A stretch of 43,935 nucleotides of DNA, taken from NCBI GenBank assembly GCA_029287575.1, contig JARFQW010000118.1, positions 1-43,935 of the forward strand, read 5' to 3'. The DNA is from Gammaproteobacteria bacterium (GTDB taxonomy: Bacteria; Pseudomonadota; Gammaproteobacteria; Steroidobacterales; XN24). Position 1 is the first letter of the stretch, and every line of letters starts with the position of its first letter. The notes under the pieces are model-generated. The model was not told where the DNA came from, did not search any database, and saw nothing but the letters and a program-made list of their open reading frames with translations. The position numbers were made by a program, and so were the translations under genes. Positions 1 to 8,716 of the stretch are shown here, piece by piece.

Positions 1-284
1 GCGTGAAAGCTGACCCAGTTGTTCGGAAACAGGGCATCGGGCGTGGATCCGTCGGCACGGGCCTCCAGGGCGACGACCCGGATCCCGGCCTGTTCCAGGC
101 CGGCCACGAGGCCGTCGAATTCCCTGCCGGCCAGGGTATCAATTTCCGCGGCCGTGCTATCACCTTCCTGATCAGGGCCTTCCTGAAAGGCGTTGGACCC
201 CGCCGTCTGCGGGTTGGCCCGGAAACCGGCGGGCCGAATCATGAGAACAGCCGACGCTGTCTGCGGACCGGTGCGCGTAATCAT
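1..284 (-). CDS. CtlX-like arginine deiminase-related protein, N-terminal part (cut by window edge)
   Basis: This reading frame opens at an ATG whose complement lies at 284-282 and stays open to base 1, giving about 94 residues with the C-terminus outside the window. The N-terminus has VLMIRPAGFRANPQT, then EFDGLV, and then TPDALFPNNWVSFH. This is the conserved start of the amidinotransferase/arginine-deiminase superfamily branch often called CtlX, putative guanidino- or ureido-group hydrolases. The N-N-W-V-S-F-H block belongs to the substrate pocket of that fold, while the catalytic His and Cys would lie downstream and cannot be seen. It is on the same strand as the anti-sigma gene, 63 bases after that gene's stop. 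The family call is fairly secure; the substrate is not known. Confidence 0.75.
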   Translation of the reverse strand, partial: MITRTGPQTASAVLMIRPAGFRANPQTAGSNAFQEGPDQEGDSTAAEIDTLAGREFDGLVAGLEQAGIRVVALEARADGSTPDALFPNNWVSFH

Positions 285-347
285 CCCGCGATTCTAGACC
301 CCCGGGGGATATTTGCGGGACTCGCGTCGGGTTCCGCCGAATGCGAC

Positions 348-1277
348 TCAGGCGCCCGGCTCCGCCACCAGGGCAATGCGTTCCCGGGAAGACACCATGA
401 CACCGCCCGGAGGTTCCACCGTGATCGCGAACAGGGCAGGACGGGTGACCCCGAGCGTGGGTCGGATCGGGACGATGACCTCGGTGGATCCCGGAGGAAT
501 ATCGAAGACCCCGCCATCGACGGGAAAGCGTTCGTCGCGGGCCTCGTCAAATATCCACAGCTGGTAGGTGGTACTGCCCTGCTCGTTCGGCGCGAGGCCG
601 ACGAAGCGCATGAAGCCCCGCTGCTCGTCCCCGTTCCAAACGACGTCTCCGGAAGCTGCCGCGGCGGCAGGATCCTCGGTGGCGCTCCAGCCCCACAGAC
701 CGGTTCCGGGCTCTTCCAGAAGCCGGGTGCGCAGATCCCCGGGCGACAGACTCTGCGGCCCTGCGGCGAGCGCGGCGATCCGTGCCTCCTGGTCCGACAC
801 GAACGCCGCGGCAGCCGCGGCTTCGGCGCGGGCCGCCGCCAGTTCGGCGGTCAGCCGGGCAGCCTCGTCACCCACCGTCTCGGCCTGCCACAAACCGAAT
901 GCCGCGACAGCCACGCCGGCGGCCGCCGCCCACCAGGCGGGACTCGAACTGGTGGCGGGAATCTCCTGAGCCGGAGGAGGTGACGCCGGCGTTGAAACCG
1001 TCCGCGGGAACGGCAGCACGCCGGCCGACTGTTTGCCGTCCAGCCAGATGCGCGCGTCCCGCTCGACGCGCTGACGCAGCGCCATCGGCATCTCTGCGGG
1101 TTCGAGCTGATTGAGCGCAAGCGCCGCCGCCACCCGGTCTACGGCCTCGGGATCAAAATTGCCCAGCTCTTCGGCCAGCCGTTCCAATTCCTGCTCCTCG
1201 CCGTCATCCAGACCTTCTATGGCCCTCGTGACCAGCAGGTCGGCGACACGGTCATTGTCCAAGAACGCGGCCGTCAC
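348..1277 (-). CDS. Anti-sigma factor, RskA-like, membrane-anchored
   Basis: This 309-residue protein has a cytoplasmic N-terminal zinc-less anti-sigma-like region (about 1-85), one transmembrane segment near 113-132 (PAWWAAAAGVAVAAFGLW) and an alanine-rich coiled-coil stretch (about 138-170). The C-terminal half matches the RskA anti-sigma-K domain, with a TTYQLWIFDE core and a FAITVEPPGG end. Proteins of this family hold an ECF sigma factor at the membrane and release it on signal-dependent proteolysis. Its ATG overlaps the stop of the upstream sigma gene by four bases, so the two are translationally coupled, as is usual for a sigma/anti-sigma pair. The signal sensed is unknown. Confidence 0.85.
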   Translation of the reverse strand: MTAAFLDNDRVADLLVTRAIEGLDDGEEQELERLAEELGNFDPEAVDRVAAALALNQLEPAEMPMALRQRVERDARIWLDGKQSAGVLPFPRTVSTPASPPPAQEIPATSSSPAWWAAAAGVAVAAFGLWQAETVGDEAARLTAELAAARAEAAAAAAFVSDQEARIAALAAGPQSLSPGDLRTRLLEEPGTGLWGWSATEDPAAAAASGDVVWNGDEQRGFMRFVGLAPNEQGSTTYQLWIFDEARDERFPVDGGVFDIPPGSTEVIVPIRPTLGVTRPALFAITVEPPGGVMVSSRERIALVAEPGA

Positions 1278-1837
1278 GCGCCGCCCTCGTCGGTCGATCC
1301 GGGCGGCGGGACTTCCATCAGTTCCCGCACCTTGATCAGGCCCCGGCGCATCTGTGTCTTGACTGTCCCCAGCGGCATACCCGTCTGCTCTGCAATTTCA
1401 CTATGGCTGAGGCCCCTGAGCAGCCCCATCTCCAACACCAGCTTTTGCTGCGGCTTCAGCAAGTTGACTGCCTGTGCAGCCAACGAAGCCTCCGCGCAGG
1501 TCTCGGCCCAGCGATCGGCCCCTTCCTGCGCCAGGTGCAGGGTCGGTTCGTCAATACTGTCCTTGTAGGGTTCTCGGCTTTGCTTACGGATCCGGTCGAT
1601 GAGGCGGCGACGTGCGATCATGGCCACGAACAGTGTTTCCGACCCTTTCGTCTCGTCGAAGCGGTGCGCACTCTTCCAGATTTCCAGAAAAATCTCCTGG
1701 GTGGCGTCTTCCGCGTCGGCGGAGTTCGGACAGCTCCGGCGGGCCAGAGACCACACCAGACCGCCGAACTGGTCCATTACATCCTTTACCGCGGCCTCTT
1801 CCCCGTCGGCCACGCGTTTTAGAACCGAATCCGACAT
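1274..1837 (-). CDS. ECF-family RNA polymerase sigma factor
   Basis: This is a 187-residue sigma-70-family factor of ECF size. Region 2 (about 20-95) includes DAEDATQEIFLEIW and the region 2.3/2.4 sequence ETLFVAMIARRRLIDRIRK. Region 4 (about 125-180) carries the helix-turn-helix LRGLSHSEIAEQTGMPLGTV followed by KTQMRRGL. It should direct RNA polymerase to a small stress regulon and is presumably silenced by the overlapping anti-sigma gene. A purine-rich ribosome site (aaaggga) lies just ahead of the ATG. A perfect 19-base palindrome lies 47 bases upstream of the start codon. RskA-partnered sigma factors are typically of the SigK-like group. Confidence 0.9.
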   Translation of the reverse strand: MSDSVLKRVADGEEAAVKDVMDQFGGLVWSLARRSCPNSADAEDATQEIFLEIWKSAHRFDETKGSETLFVAMIARRRLIDRIRKQSREPYKDSIDEPTLHLAQEGADRWAETCAEASLAAQAVNLLKPQQKLVLEMGLLRGLSHSEIAEQTGMPLGTVKTQMRRGLIKVRELMEVPPPGSTDEGGA

Positions 1838-1883
1838 CGTTTCCCTTTGATATGTTGACGTTTCGCCCGGACGCAGCCGGCAG

Positions 1884-1902
1884 ATTCGCGGAATCCGCGA
1901 AT
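1884..1902. promoter_or_regulatory. Perfect 19-bp palindrome upstream of the sigma factor gene
   Basis: The sequence ATTCGCGGA-A-TCCGCGAAT reads the same on both strands, with nine-base arms around one central base. It lies in the 140-base gap between the protease stop and the sigma start, 47 bases from the sigma ATG. A repressor or activator dimer site is the simplest reading. On the minus strand a GGATTC element overlapping the palindrome is followed 17 bases later by CGTC, loosely like an ECF -35/-10 pair. The promoter reading is weak; the palindrome itself is certain. Confidence 0.5.
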
Positions 1903-1977
1903 GCTACGTCACGGTTTATAACAGATGGGTCCTTCGCCCACACGCCCGACGGTCATGCCGGCCAGCGGAGGAAGGCC

Positions 1978-3390
1978 CTATTGAAGAGGCGCTACAACGT
2001 AGTGGAGCCGCCCCTGCCGCTCCACCTGAAGCACGACCGTATCCCCCGACATCCGGCCTGACAGCAGCCCGCGGAGTTCGTCCAGCGTGCCGGCGGGCTG
2101 GCCGTTCACGGAGTAAATCACATCGCCGCTGCGCAACGGCGTCACCGCACCGCCGCCCTGGATTTGCGCGGCCACCACAACGCCCGCGTCGCGCCGCAGG
2201 TCCGGCAGCAGCCCGGCAATGTCCCGGCCGAGGGACACGGCCACGATGCCCAGCTCCGGGACCGCGCTTTCATCGACGCTCACCCGGTCCGCGAACGGCC
2301 CGCCGAACTCCTTGCGCTCTATGACCCGGACCGGAAGCGTCAACCGCTCCCCGTCCCGAAGGAGGTCGATATCGACGATCCCGCCAATGGATTTCAGATA
2401 AACATTGACGTCCATCTGGCGGGCATTCTCCATGGACTTGCCGTCGACTCCCAGGACGATGTCGCCGACCTTGAGGCCCGCGCGGTCGGCGGGCCCACCC
2501 GGGTAAACATCGGCCAGAATGACGCCTTCGCGAACGGGCAGGGTGAGCCCCTGCGCCAGCTCCGGCGTAATTGTCTGGGCACTCGCGGCAATGATCCCGC
2601 GTCGCATCCTGCCCTGTTCCCGGATTCGCTTGTAGATCGTTTTGACGATGTGTGCCGGAGCAGCAAAGCCGATGCCCTCGTTGCCGCCCGACTTGGAGTA
2701 AATCATGGTGTTGATACCGATCAGCTCCCCGGTCACATCGACGAGGGCGCCGCCGCTGTTGCCCGGGTTGATGGCGGCATCGGTCTGGATGTAGATCATC
2801 GGCGCATCCGGCGCGAGCTGCCGTGCGACCGCGCTGACCACCCCCATGGAGACCGAGTTCTCGAGACCCAGCGGGCTGCCGAAGGCGAATACCAGCCGCC
2901 CGGGCCGCAGACCCTCGGAGTCCCCGAAGGACAGGGCGGCGAAGGGGCCGCCGTCGATCTTCAGCACGGCCAGGTCGGTTTCCCTGTCGATACCGAGAAG
3001 CTTCGCGCCGAGCATGGGAGCAGGCGCCGGAAGCACCGAACCCCGATCGGAATCCACCGGCGGTGCAAGCCGGACCTTGATCTCCGAGGCACCTTCGACG
3101 ACGTGGGCATTGGTGACGATGTAGCCCTCGGGATCCACGATCACTCCGGATCCCCCGGAAAGGGTCGGCGCCACCACACCCCCGCCGCGCCGCTGGGTCA
3201 GGCTGAATCCGGTCACGACCACTTCGACGATCGCGGGATCCACACGCTCCGACAGGGACTCCACGGCCGTGCTCAGAAGGGCCAGCTCTCGCGGAGGATC
3301 CGTCTTTCTCGCATGCGCCCAGGGCGAGGAAATGAGCATGGCCAACAGGCCCAGCGCGGCAAAGCGGGCCATCGGGTGCGAACGGGTCAT
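1978..3390 (-). CDS. Periplasmic trypsin-like serine protease with two PDZ domains (DegP/HtrA family)
   Basis: This 470-residue protein has a signal peptide (about 1-27, AALGLLAMLISSPWAHA). The trypsin-like domain has the full catalytic triad: His96 in VTNAHVVEG, Asp139 in DRETDLAVLK and Ser212 in NPGNSGGALVD. Two PDZ domains follow (about 270-360 and 385-470). These enzymes degrade or refold misfolded envelope proteins in the periplasm. The layout matches DegP/DegQ/MucD rather than single-PDZ DegS. It lies upstream of, and on the same strand as, the ECF sigma pair and is divergent from the PBP4 gene, suggesting an envelope-stress neighbourhood. The glycine-rich loop after residue 66 is shorter than the DegP LA loop. 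Confidence 0.9.
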   Translation of the reverse strand: MTRSHPMARFAALGLLAMLISSPWAHARKTDPPRELALLSTAVESLSERVDPAIVEVVVTGFSLTQRRGGGVVAPTLSGGSGVIVDPEGYIVTNAHVVEGASEIKVRLAPPVDSDRGSVLPAPAPMLGAKLLGIDRETDLAVLKIDGGPFAALSFGDSEGLRPGRLVFAFGSPLGLENSVSMGVVSAVARQLAPDAPMIYIQTDAAINPGNSGGALVDVTGELIGINTMIYSKSGGNEGIGFAAPAHIVKTIYKRIREQGRMRRGIIAASAQTITPELAQGLTLPVREGVILADVYPGGPADRAGLKVGDIVLGVDGKSMENARQMDVNVYLKSIGGIVDIDLLRDGERLTLPVRVIERKEFGGPFADRVSVDESAVPELGIVAVSLGRDIAGLLPDLRRDAGVVVAAQIQGGGAVTPLRSGDVIYSVNGQPAGTLDELRGLLSGRMSGDTVVLQVERQGRLHYVVAPLQ

Positions 3391-3495
3391 GTACGAGACT
3401 CCAGGCAGGCGGGACGACCGGCAGCATAATCAGGCTGATGGCGGCTGTCATTGAGTATACTCTCGGCGCCACGCGCCCGGCCGATCGCAGACCCT

Positions 3496-4929
3496 ATGCC
3501 CAGACCTCTTATTCGTTTCTTCCTGCTAGCCCTCGGCCTGGCGAGCGTCATCGCGCAGACGGCCGCCGCCGATGATCTGCCGGATCCGGTCAAGCGCGTG
3601 CTGGCAGGGCACGGACTGTCCAGCGGCGGGCTCAGTATCGTTGTGCAGCCGGTGGACGGCGGCGATCCCCTGCTGGAATACAACGGCGCCGTGCCCCGCA
3701 ATCCGGCCTCCGTCATGAAACTGGTCAGCTCCTTCGTGGCGCTGGACGTGCTGGGGCCGGCGCATACCTGGGACACCTCGATCTGGCTGGACGGGGACCT
3801 GGATCCCGCCTCGGGCCGACTGGACGGAAACCTCGTCATCCGTGGCGGCGGAGATCCCTGGCTGACCCTCGAACGGTTCTGGACCCTGCTCAGGGACCTC
3901 CGCGCGAAAGGACTGCGCGATATCGACGGGGACCTGGTGCTGGACCGCTCGCTGTTCGACCTCGCGCCGGTGGATCCCGGCGCCTTCGACGGGCAGCCGC
4001 TGCGCGCCTACAACGTCGGTCCCGATCCCTTCCTGGTCAATCTGAAGGCAGTGCGCTTCACGCTGGTAAGACGAACCCCCGGCGGCCGGCCGGACATTCT
4101 GGTGGAGCCACCGCTGGCGAATCTGCGGCTCATCAACCAGGTGCGCAGCGCCAAGGGTCCCTGCCGGGGATATCAGCGCGGCGTCTCGGTCCAGGCCGCA
4201 GCCGATCAGCCGGGCACGGTGATCCTTTCGGGGCGGTTTCCCACGGGCTGCAGCGAGTACAGCCTGTACCGGTCCGTCATGGAGCCAGACCGGTTCGCCT
4301 GGGGTGTATTCCAGTCCATCTGGACCGAGCTGGGCGGGTCGATCAGCGGCGTTCTGCGGAACGGGACGGCGCCCGGACAGGAAAAGCCTTTCCACATCAT
4401 GCGGTCCATCCCGGCGGCCGACGTCGTTCAGCGGGTCAACAAGTTCAGCAACAACGTGATGGCCCGGATCCTGGTTCTGACCGCGGGTGTCGCCCGCGAA
4501 GGCGAGCCGGCGACCCTGGAGAAGGGCCGCCGGACCATCGATGCGGCCCTCCGGGACCTGGGCGTCCCGACCCGGGGGCTGTTCATCGAAAATGGTTCAG
4601 GCCTCTCCCGGGAATCCCGGATGAGCGCCCGGACCCTCGGCGGCATGCTGGTGGCCGCGTGGGCCCATCGCTACATGCCGGAATTTGCCGCCTCCATGCC
4701 GGTCTCGGGGGAAGACGGCACGCTTCGCCGGCGGCTGGGCGGCACGACAGCGGGCTACGCGCATATGAAAACCGGCCGCCTCCAGGATGTCTCGAGCATC
4801 GCGGGCTATGTGCAGACCCGTGGCGGCCGGCGCTATGCGGTGGTCGTGCTCCACAACGACGAGGATGTTCATCGGGGCCCCGGGCAGGAGCTCCAGGACG
4901 CCCTGGTGCGGTGGGTGCACGACCGCTGA
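3496..4929 (+). CDS. dacB: D-alanyl-D-alanine carboxypeptidase/endopeptidase, PBP4 type
   Basis: This 477-residue periplasmic peptidoglycan hydrolase cleaves the terminal D-Ala and peptide cross-links. The start at 3496 gives a normal signal peptide (RFFLLALGLASVIAQTAAA); a longer in-frame opening upstream lacks support. The three S13-family active-site motifs are present: SVMK near residue 75, SNN in NKFSNNVMARIL, and KTG in AHMKTGRLQD. The long insertion between the first two motifs is typical of PBP4. It is divergent from the protease gene, with a 105-base shared promoter gap, and it converges on the lipoprotein gene. Confidence 0.92.
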   Translation: MPRPLIRFFLLALGLASVIAQTAAADDLPDPVKRVLAGHGLSSGGLSIVVQPVDGGDPLLEYNGAVPRNPASVMKLVSSFVALDVLGPAHTWDTSIWLDGDLDPASGRLDGNLVIRGGGDPWLTLERFWTLLRDLRAKGLRDIDGDLVLDRSLFDLAPVDPGAFDGQPLRAYNVGPDPFLVNLKAVRFTLVRRTPGGRPDILVEPPLANLRLINQVRSAKGPCRGYQRGVSVQAAADQPGTVILSGRFPTGCSEYSLYRSVMEPDRFAWGVFQSIWTELGGSISGVLRNGTAPGQEKPFHIMRSIPAADVVQRVNKFSNNVMARILVLTAGVAREGEPATLEKGRRTIDAALRDLGVPTRGLFIENGSGLSRESRMSARTLGGMLVAAWAHRYMPEFAASMPVSGEDGTLRRRLGGTTAGYAHMKTGRLQDVSSIAGYVQTRGGRRYAVVVLHNDEDVHRGPGQELQDALVRWVHDR

Positions 4930-4963
4930 AGCGCGTGCAGCGCCGCTCACTCAATGGCCTGAG

Positions 4964-5377
4964 CTAGATCTCCTCCACCTTGTAGATCACCGGCTCCCAG
5001 TTGTCCGTGCGGCCGCCGGTCACTTCAATACCGATGAAGTAGCGCTTGCCCTCCTCCACCTGGATCGTCACCCGACCGGGATTGGCACCGGAACGGGACC
5101 CACCGGGCATGGAAACGGCTGTGGAACCGTCCACCCCGCCGATAACGACGATTTCGTGCTCACCGGGCGCCACCCAGAAACTCGACTTCGTGATGGGCGC
5201 ATTGACGTTGGTTCCGTCGATCTCCGCCAGCCGGGCTGGCGTGAGGCTCACCGGTGGGCGTCGGAAATCCAGGATCGCGTGGGGCTCGGAAGGACTTACG
5301 AAGGGGTTGCTGGCGCCCGTGGCGCAGCCGCCCGTCAGTGCAATAGCAGCCAGTAGCAATGCCCAACGTCTCAGCAT
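4964..5377 (-). CDS. Small predicted lipoprotein of unknown function
   Basis: This protein is 137 residues from the ATG at 5377, which is preceded by a good ribosome site (AAGGAG, eight bases away). A longer in-frame opening to 5473 has no such site. The N-terminus is a lipoprotein signal: positively charged MLRRW, a hydrophobic stretch and the lipobox LTGGC with Cys18 as the lipidation site. The mature part is beta-rich, with a TIQVEEGKRYFIGIEV segment resembling small PEGA-like or DUF2846-like periplasmic modules that display a short beta-sandwich. I do not recognise a specific family. It converges with the PBP4 gene. Confidence 0.7.
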   Translation of the reverse strand: MLRRWALLLAAIALTGGCATGASNPFVSPSEPHAILDFRRPPVSLTPARLAEIDGTNVNAPITKSSFWVAPGEHEIVVIGGVDGSTAVSMPGGSRSGANPGRVTIQVEEGKRYFIGIEVTGGRTDNWEPVIYKVEEI

Positions 5378-5785
5378 GGCTTCGCTCCTTGTAACACGGT
5401 CATCGGGGACGGGCAGCGCCCGCATGGCGCAATGATAGCGCGTGCCGGTGCACGAAGGGCATGGCCGGTCCATGGACCGACGTTACGCCGCTGGCCGTGC
5501 GGGGGCCTGCCGGGAACCGGCTGGAGTCGCCCTGAAGCAGTCTATAGAGCGCCCGAAACGACTTGAGATAAATCTAATATAGGTATGAGCCACGATAGCG
5601 CAACGGGGGCTCCGAGTACCATTCTTACGCGTACCGGCAGCAGCAGGTCCGTTTTGCTGCGACTGGCCTCAAGAACAATCCATCCGGCGCTTCTTCCGCC
5701 GGCTCGACAAGGAGGCCTGCCGCAGGGAAGGCCACGGGCAACTGCCGCCAGATTTCATCTTCGGGCTAGTCGAAGGTAGTTTGCC
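5378..5785. other. 408-base gap upstream of the hydrogenase operon
   Basis: This gap separates the divergent lipoprotein and hydrogenase genes and should hold the promoters of both. The only AT-rich stretch is 5561-5585, which contains the FNR-like box listed separately. A 64-codon open frame at 5585-5779 is arginine/proline-rich, has no ribosome site and resembles no known protein, so I do not call it. A 17-base string (5637-5653) recurs exactly in the gap at 17898-17914. Confidence 0.5.
5563..5576 (+). promoter_or_regulatory. FNR/ANR-like box upstream of hyaA
   Basis: TTGAG-ATAA-ATCTA matches eight of ten defined positions of the FNR/ANR consensus TTGAT-N4-ATCAA. It lies in the single AT-rich patch of the gap, about 210 bases before hyaA, and overlaps a TAATAT that could be a -10 element. 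Oxygen-responsive control of an uptake hydrogenase is plausible. The match could also be chance in AT-rich DNA. Confidence 0.25.
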
Positions 5786-6877
5786 ATGGCACATCGCGAA
5801 ACGTTCTACGAGGTCATGCGACAGCATGGCATTACCCGCCGCAGTTTTCTTAAGTTCTGCAGCCTGACCGCCGCCGGGCTGGGGATGGGGCCAGAGTTCG
5901 CGATGAAAATCGCGCACGCACTGGAAACCAAGCCCCGCACACCGGTCATCTGGCTGCACGGACTGGAATGCACCTGCTGCACCGAGTCGTTTATCCGCTC
6001 TGGCCATCCACTGGCGAGCGACGTCATCCTGTCGATGATTTCGCTGGATTACGACGACACGCTCATGGCGGCCGCCGGCCATCAGGCCGAGGAACTGCTG
6101 GAGCAGACCATCGAGAAGTACGATGGCAACTACATCCTGGCCGTCGAAGGCAACCCGCCCCTGAATGAAGACGGCATGTACTGCATCCAGGGTGGCCAGC
6201 CCTTCGTCGAGAAGCTGCGCCACATGGCGGATCACTGCAAGGCCATCATCGCGTGGGGCTCCTGCGCTTCCTGGGGATGCGTCCAGGCGGCCCGTCCGAA
6301 CCCGACCCGGGCCACGCCGGTCCACAAGGTCATTCGCAACAAGCCCATCGTCAAGGTACCGGGATGCCCGCCGATCGCCGAAGTCATGACCGGCGTGATC
6401 ACCTACATGATCGCCTTCGATGCGCTGCCGGAACTGGACCGTCAGGGCCGGCCGAAGATGTTCTACAGCCAGCGCCTGCACGACAAGTGCTATCGGCGGC
6501 CGCACTTCGATGCCGGCCAGTTCGTCGAGCGCTTCGACGACGAAGGCGCCCGCAAGGGCTATTGCCTTTACAAGGTCGGGTGCAAGGGCCCGACGACCTA
6601 CAACGCCTGCTCCACCCTCGAGTGGAATGACGGCCTGTCATGGCCGGTCAAGTCAGGACATGGTTGTCTCGGCTGCGCCGAAGACGACTTCTGGGACAAG
6701 GGTTCTTTCTACAGCGCGGTTACCAACATGAAGGTCATGGGATCGGCCGAAGCCGACGCCGACAAGGTCGGCAAGGTACTGGCCGGCGCCGCGGCCATCG
6801 GTGTCGCGGCCCACGCCGCAGCCTCGGTGGTCAGCCACATGAGCGACAAGAGCCGCAAGGAGGTGCGCCATGACTAA
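5786..6877 (+). CDS. hyaA: [NiFe] hydrogenase small subunit, group 1d, oxygen-tolerant
   Basis: This 363-residue electron-transfer subunit of a membrane-bound uptake hydrogenase has a Tat signal (TRRSFLK, Arg18-Arg19), which exports the folded dimer to the periplasm, and a C-terminal membrane anchor (about 325-347). The proximal-cluster ligands include two extra cysteines: ECTCC gives Cys62, Cys64 and Cys65, and GSCASWGC gives Cys160 and Cys165, with Cys194 as the sixth. This six-Cys pattern marks the [4Fe-3S] cluster of oxygen-tolerant enzymes such as E. coli Hyd-1 and Ralstonia MBH. The medial and distal cluster motifs ([24 protein letters not shown]) are intact. It overlaps hyaB by eight bases. 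Confidence 0.97.
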   Translation: MAHRETFYEVMRQHGITRRSFLKFCSLTAAGLGMGPEFAMKIAHALETKPRTPVIWLHGLECTCCTESFIRSGHPLASDVILSMISLDYDDTLMAAAGHQAEELLEQTIEKYDGNYILAVEGNPPLNEDGMYCIQGGQPFVEKLRHMADHCKAIIAWGSCASWGCVQAARPNPTRATPVHKVIRNKPIVKVPGCPPIAEVMTGVITYMIAFDALPELDRQGRPKMFYSQRLHDKCYRRPHFDAGQFVERFDDEGARKGYCLYKVGCKGPTTYNACSTLEWNDGLSWPVKSGHGCLGCAEDDFWDKGSFYSAVTNMKVMGSAEADADKVGKVLAGAAAIGVAAHAAASVVSHMSDKSRKEVRHD

Positions 6878-8663
6878 GACCGTCACCGCCAACGGATTTG
6901 CCCTCGACACAAGCGGCCAGCGGGTCGTCGTGGACCCCATCTGCCGGATCGAAGGCCATCTCCGCATCGAGGTCAACGTCGACGAAGACAACGTCATCCG
7001 CAACGCGGTATCCACGGGCAATATGTGGCGCGGGCTGGAGGTCATACTGGAAGGTCGCGATCCCAGGGATGCCTGGGCGTTCGTGGAGCGGATCTGCGGT
7101 GTGTGCACGGGCGTGCACGCGCTGGCGTCGGTTCGTTCGGTGGAGGATGCCCTGGGCATCCAGATTCCGACCAACGCCAATCACATTCGCAACCTGATGA
7201 TGCTGAACCAGTACGTCCATGACCATCTGGTGCATTTCTATCATCTCCACGCTCTGGACTGGGTGGACGTCGTGAGCGCCCTCTCGGCAAACCCGCGCCA
7301 GACCTCGGCGCTCGCGCAGAGCATCTCGAACTGGCCCAAGTCTTCACCGGGCTATTTCCGGGACGTTCAGAACAAGCTGAAGCGCTTCGTGGAATCCGGC
7401 CAGCTCGGCCCGTTTGCCAACGCGTATTGGGGCAGCCCGGCCTACAAGCTTCCGCCGGAAGCCAATCTGATGGCGGTCACCCATTACCTGGAAGCACTGG
7501 ATTTCCAGAAGGAGATCTGCAAGGTCCACACGATCTTCGGCGGCCGCAATCCGCACCCGAACTGGCTCGTCGGCGGCATGCCGTGCTCCATCAACGTCAA
7601 CGACACCGGCGCAGTGGGCGCGGTCAACATGGCCTGGCTCAACCTCGTTTCGGACATCATCGACCGGTCCATCGAGTTCATCGACCAGGTCTATATCCCC
7701 GACCTGAAAGCCATCGCTTCCTTCTACAAGGAATGGGGTTACGGGGGCGGGCTGTCGGGCAAGAACGTGCTGTCCTACGGCGAGTTCCCGATGGCCGCGA
7801 ACGACTGGTCCAACGACAACCTCATGATGCCCAGCGGCGCGATCCTCGACGGCAACCTCAGTCAGATTTACGAGGTCGACACGAGAGACCCGGATCAGGT
7901 GCAGGAGTTCGTGGCCCATTCCTGGTACTCCTACGACGATGAGTCCCGCGGCCTGCACCCCTGGGACGGCGTTACCGATCCCAACTTCAAGCTGGGACCC
8001 AACGCCAAGGGCACCAAGACCAACATCGAGGCCCTCGACGAGGACGCGAAATACTCCTGGCTGAAAGCACCCCGCTGGAAGGGTAATGCCATGGAGGTGG
8101 GCCCGCTGGCCCGCTACATCATCGGCTACGCCATGGGCCGGGACGACATCAAGGGTCCGACCGACGATCTTCTGGGGGCGCTGGGCCTGCCGGTCAGCGC
8201 GCTGTTCTCGACCCTTGGCCGGACGGCGGCCCGGGGCCTCGAGGCCTCGTGGGCGGCCCACAAGCAACGGGAGGTCTTCGACGCCATGATGGCCAACATC
8301 AAGGCCGGAGACACCGCCACGGCAAACATGGATCTGTGGGAACCGGCCAGCTGGTCGGCGCAGGCCAAGGGTGTCGGCATGGCGGAAGCGCCGCGCGGCG
8401 CCCTCGGTCACTGGATCAAGATCAAGGACACCAAGATCGAGAACTACCAGGCGATCGTGCCGTCGACGTGGAACGCCTCGCCCCGTGATCCGGCCGGCAA
8501 CATCGGCGCCTACGAGGCGGCCCTGCTCGGGACGCCCATGGCAGATCCGACGCAGCCGCTGGAGATCCTGCGCACGATCCACAGCTTTGATCCCTGTCTC
8601 GCCTGCGCCAGCCATGTGATATCGCCGGACGGCCAGGAACTGGCCGTGGTGAAGGTGCGCTAA
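6870..8663 (+). CDS. hyaB: [NiFe] hydrogenase large subunit
   Basis: This 597-residue catalytic subunit oxidises H2 at the Ni-Fe(CN)2CO site. The L1 motif [10 protein letters not shown] supplies Cys76 and Cys79, and the L2 motif DPCLACASH supplies Cys576 and Cys579. The 15 residues after His582 ([15 protein letters not shown]) form the C-terminal extension that the maturation protease HyaD removes once nickel is inserted. A strong ribosome site (AAGGAGG) lies inside the end of hyaA. Its length and the IEGHLR motif near residue 27 are typical of group 1 enzymes. It forms a heterodimer with HyaA on the periplasmic face of the membrane. Confidence 0.97.
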   Translation: MTKTVTANGFALDTSGQRVVVDPICRIEGHLRIEVNVDEDNVIRNAVSTGNMWRGLEVILEGRDPRDAWAFVERICGVCTGVHALASVRSVEDALGIQIPTNANHIRNLMMLNQYVHDHLVHFYHLHALDWVDVVSALSANPRQTSALAQSISNWPKSSPGYFRDVQNKLKRFVESGQLGPFANAYWGSPAYKLPPEANLMAVTHYLEALDFQKEICKVHTIFGGRNPHPNWLVGGMPCSINVNDTGAVGAVNMAWLNLVSDIIDRSIEFIDQVYIPDLKAIASFYKEWGYGGGLSGKNVLSYGEFPMAANDWSNDNLMMPSGAILDGNLSQIYEVDTRDPDQVQEFVAHSWYSYDDESRGLHPWDGVTDPNFKLGPNAKGTKTNIEALDEDAKYSWLKAPRWKGNAMEVGPLARYIIGYAMGRDDIKGPTDDLLGALGLPVSALFSTLGRTAARGLEASWAAHKQREVFDAMMANIKAGDTATANMDLWEPASWSAQAKGVGMAEAPRGALGHWIKIKDTKIENYQAIVPSTWNASPRDPAGNIGAYEAALLGTPMADPTQPLEILRTIHSFDPCLACASHVISPDGQELAVVKVR

Positions 8664-8716
8664 ATCCGCCTGAAGGGGGCGGCCGGCTGCCGCCCCCGGT
8701 CCAGGAGAAGATCGAG

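Noticed and set aside
2164-3429. A 421-codon plus-strand frame opposite the DegP-type protease
   Set aside because: The minus-strand protease has a full signal peptide, catalytic triad and PDZ domains. The antisense frame shows none of these and is rich in Arg, Asp and His as shadows are.
5485-5515. A sigma-54 (-24/-12) promoter before the hydrogenase genes
   Set aside because: TGGCC and GC are spaced correctly but the TT of the -12 element is missing, and such matches are common in GC-rich DNA.
5585-5779. A 64-codon frame just upstream of hyaA
   Set aside because: It has no ribosome site, Arg/Pro-rich composition and no resemblance to a protein family. It is more likely untranslated leader.
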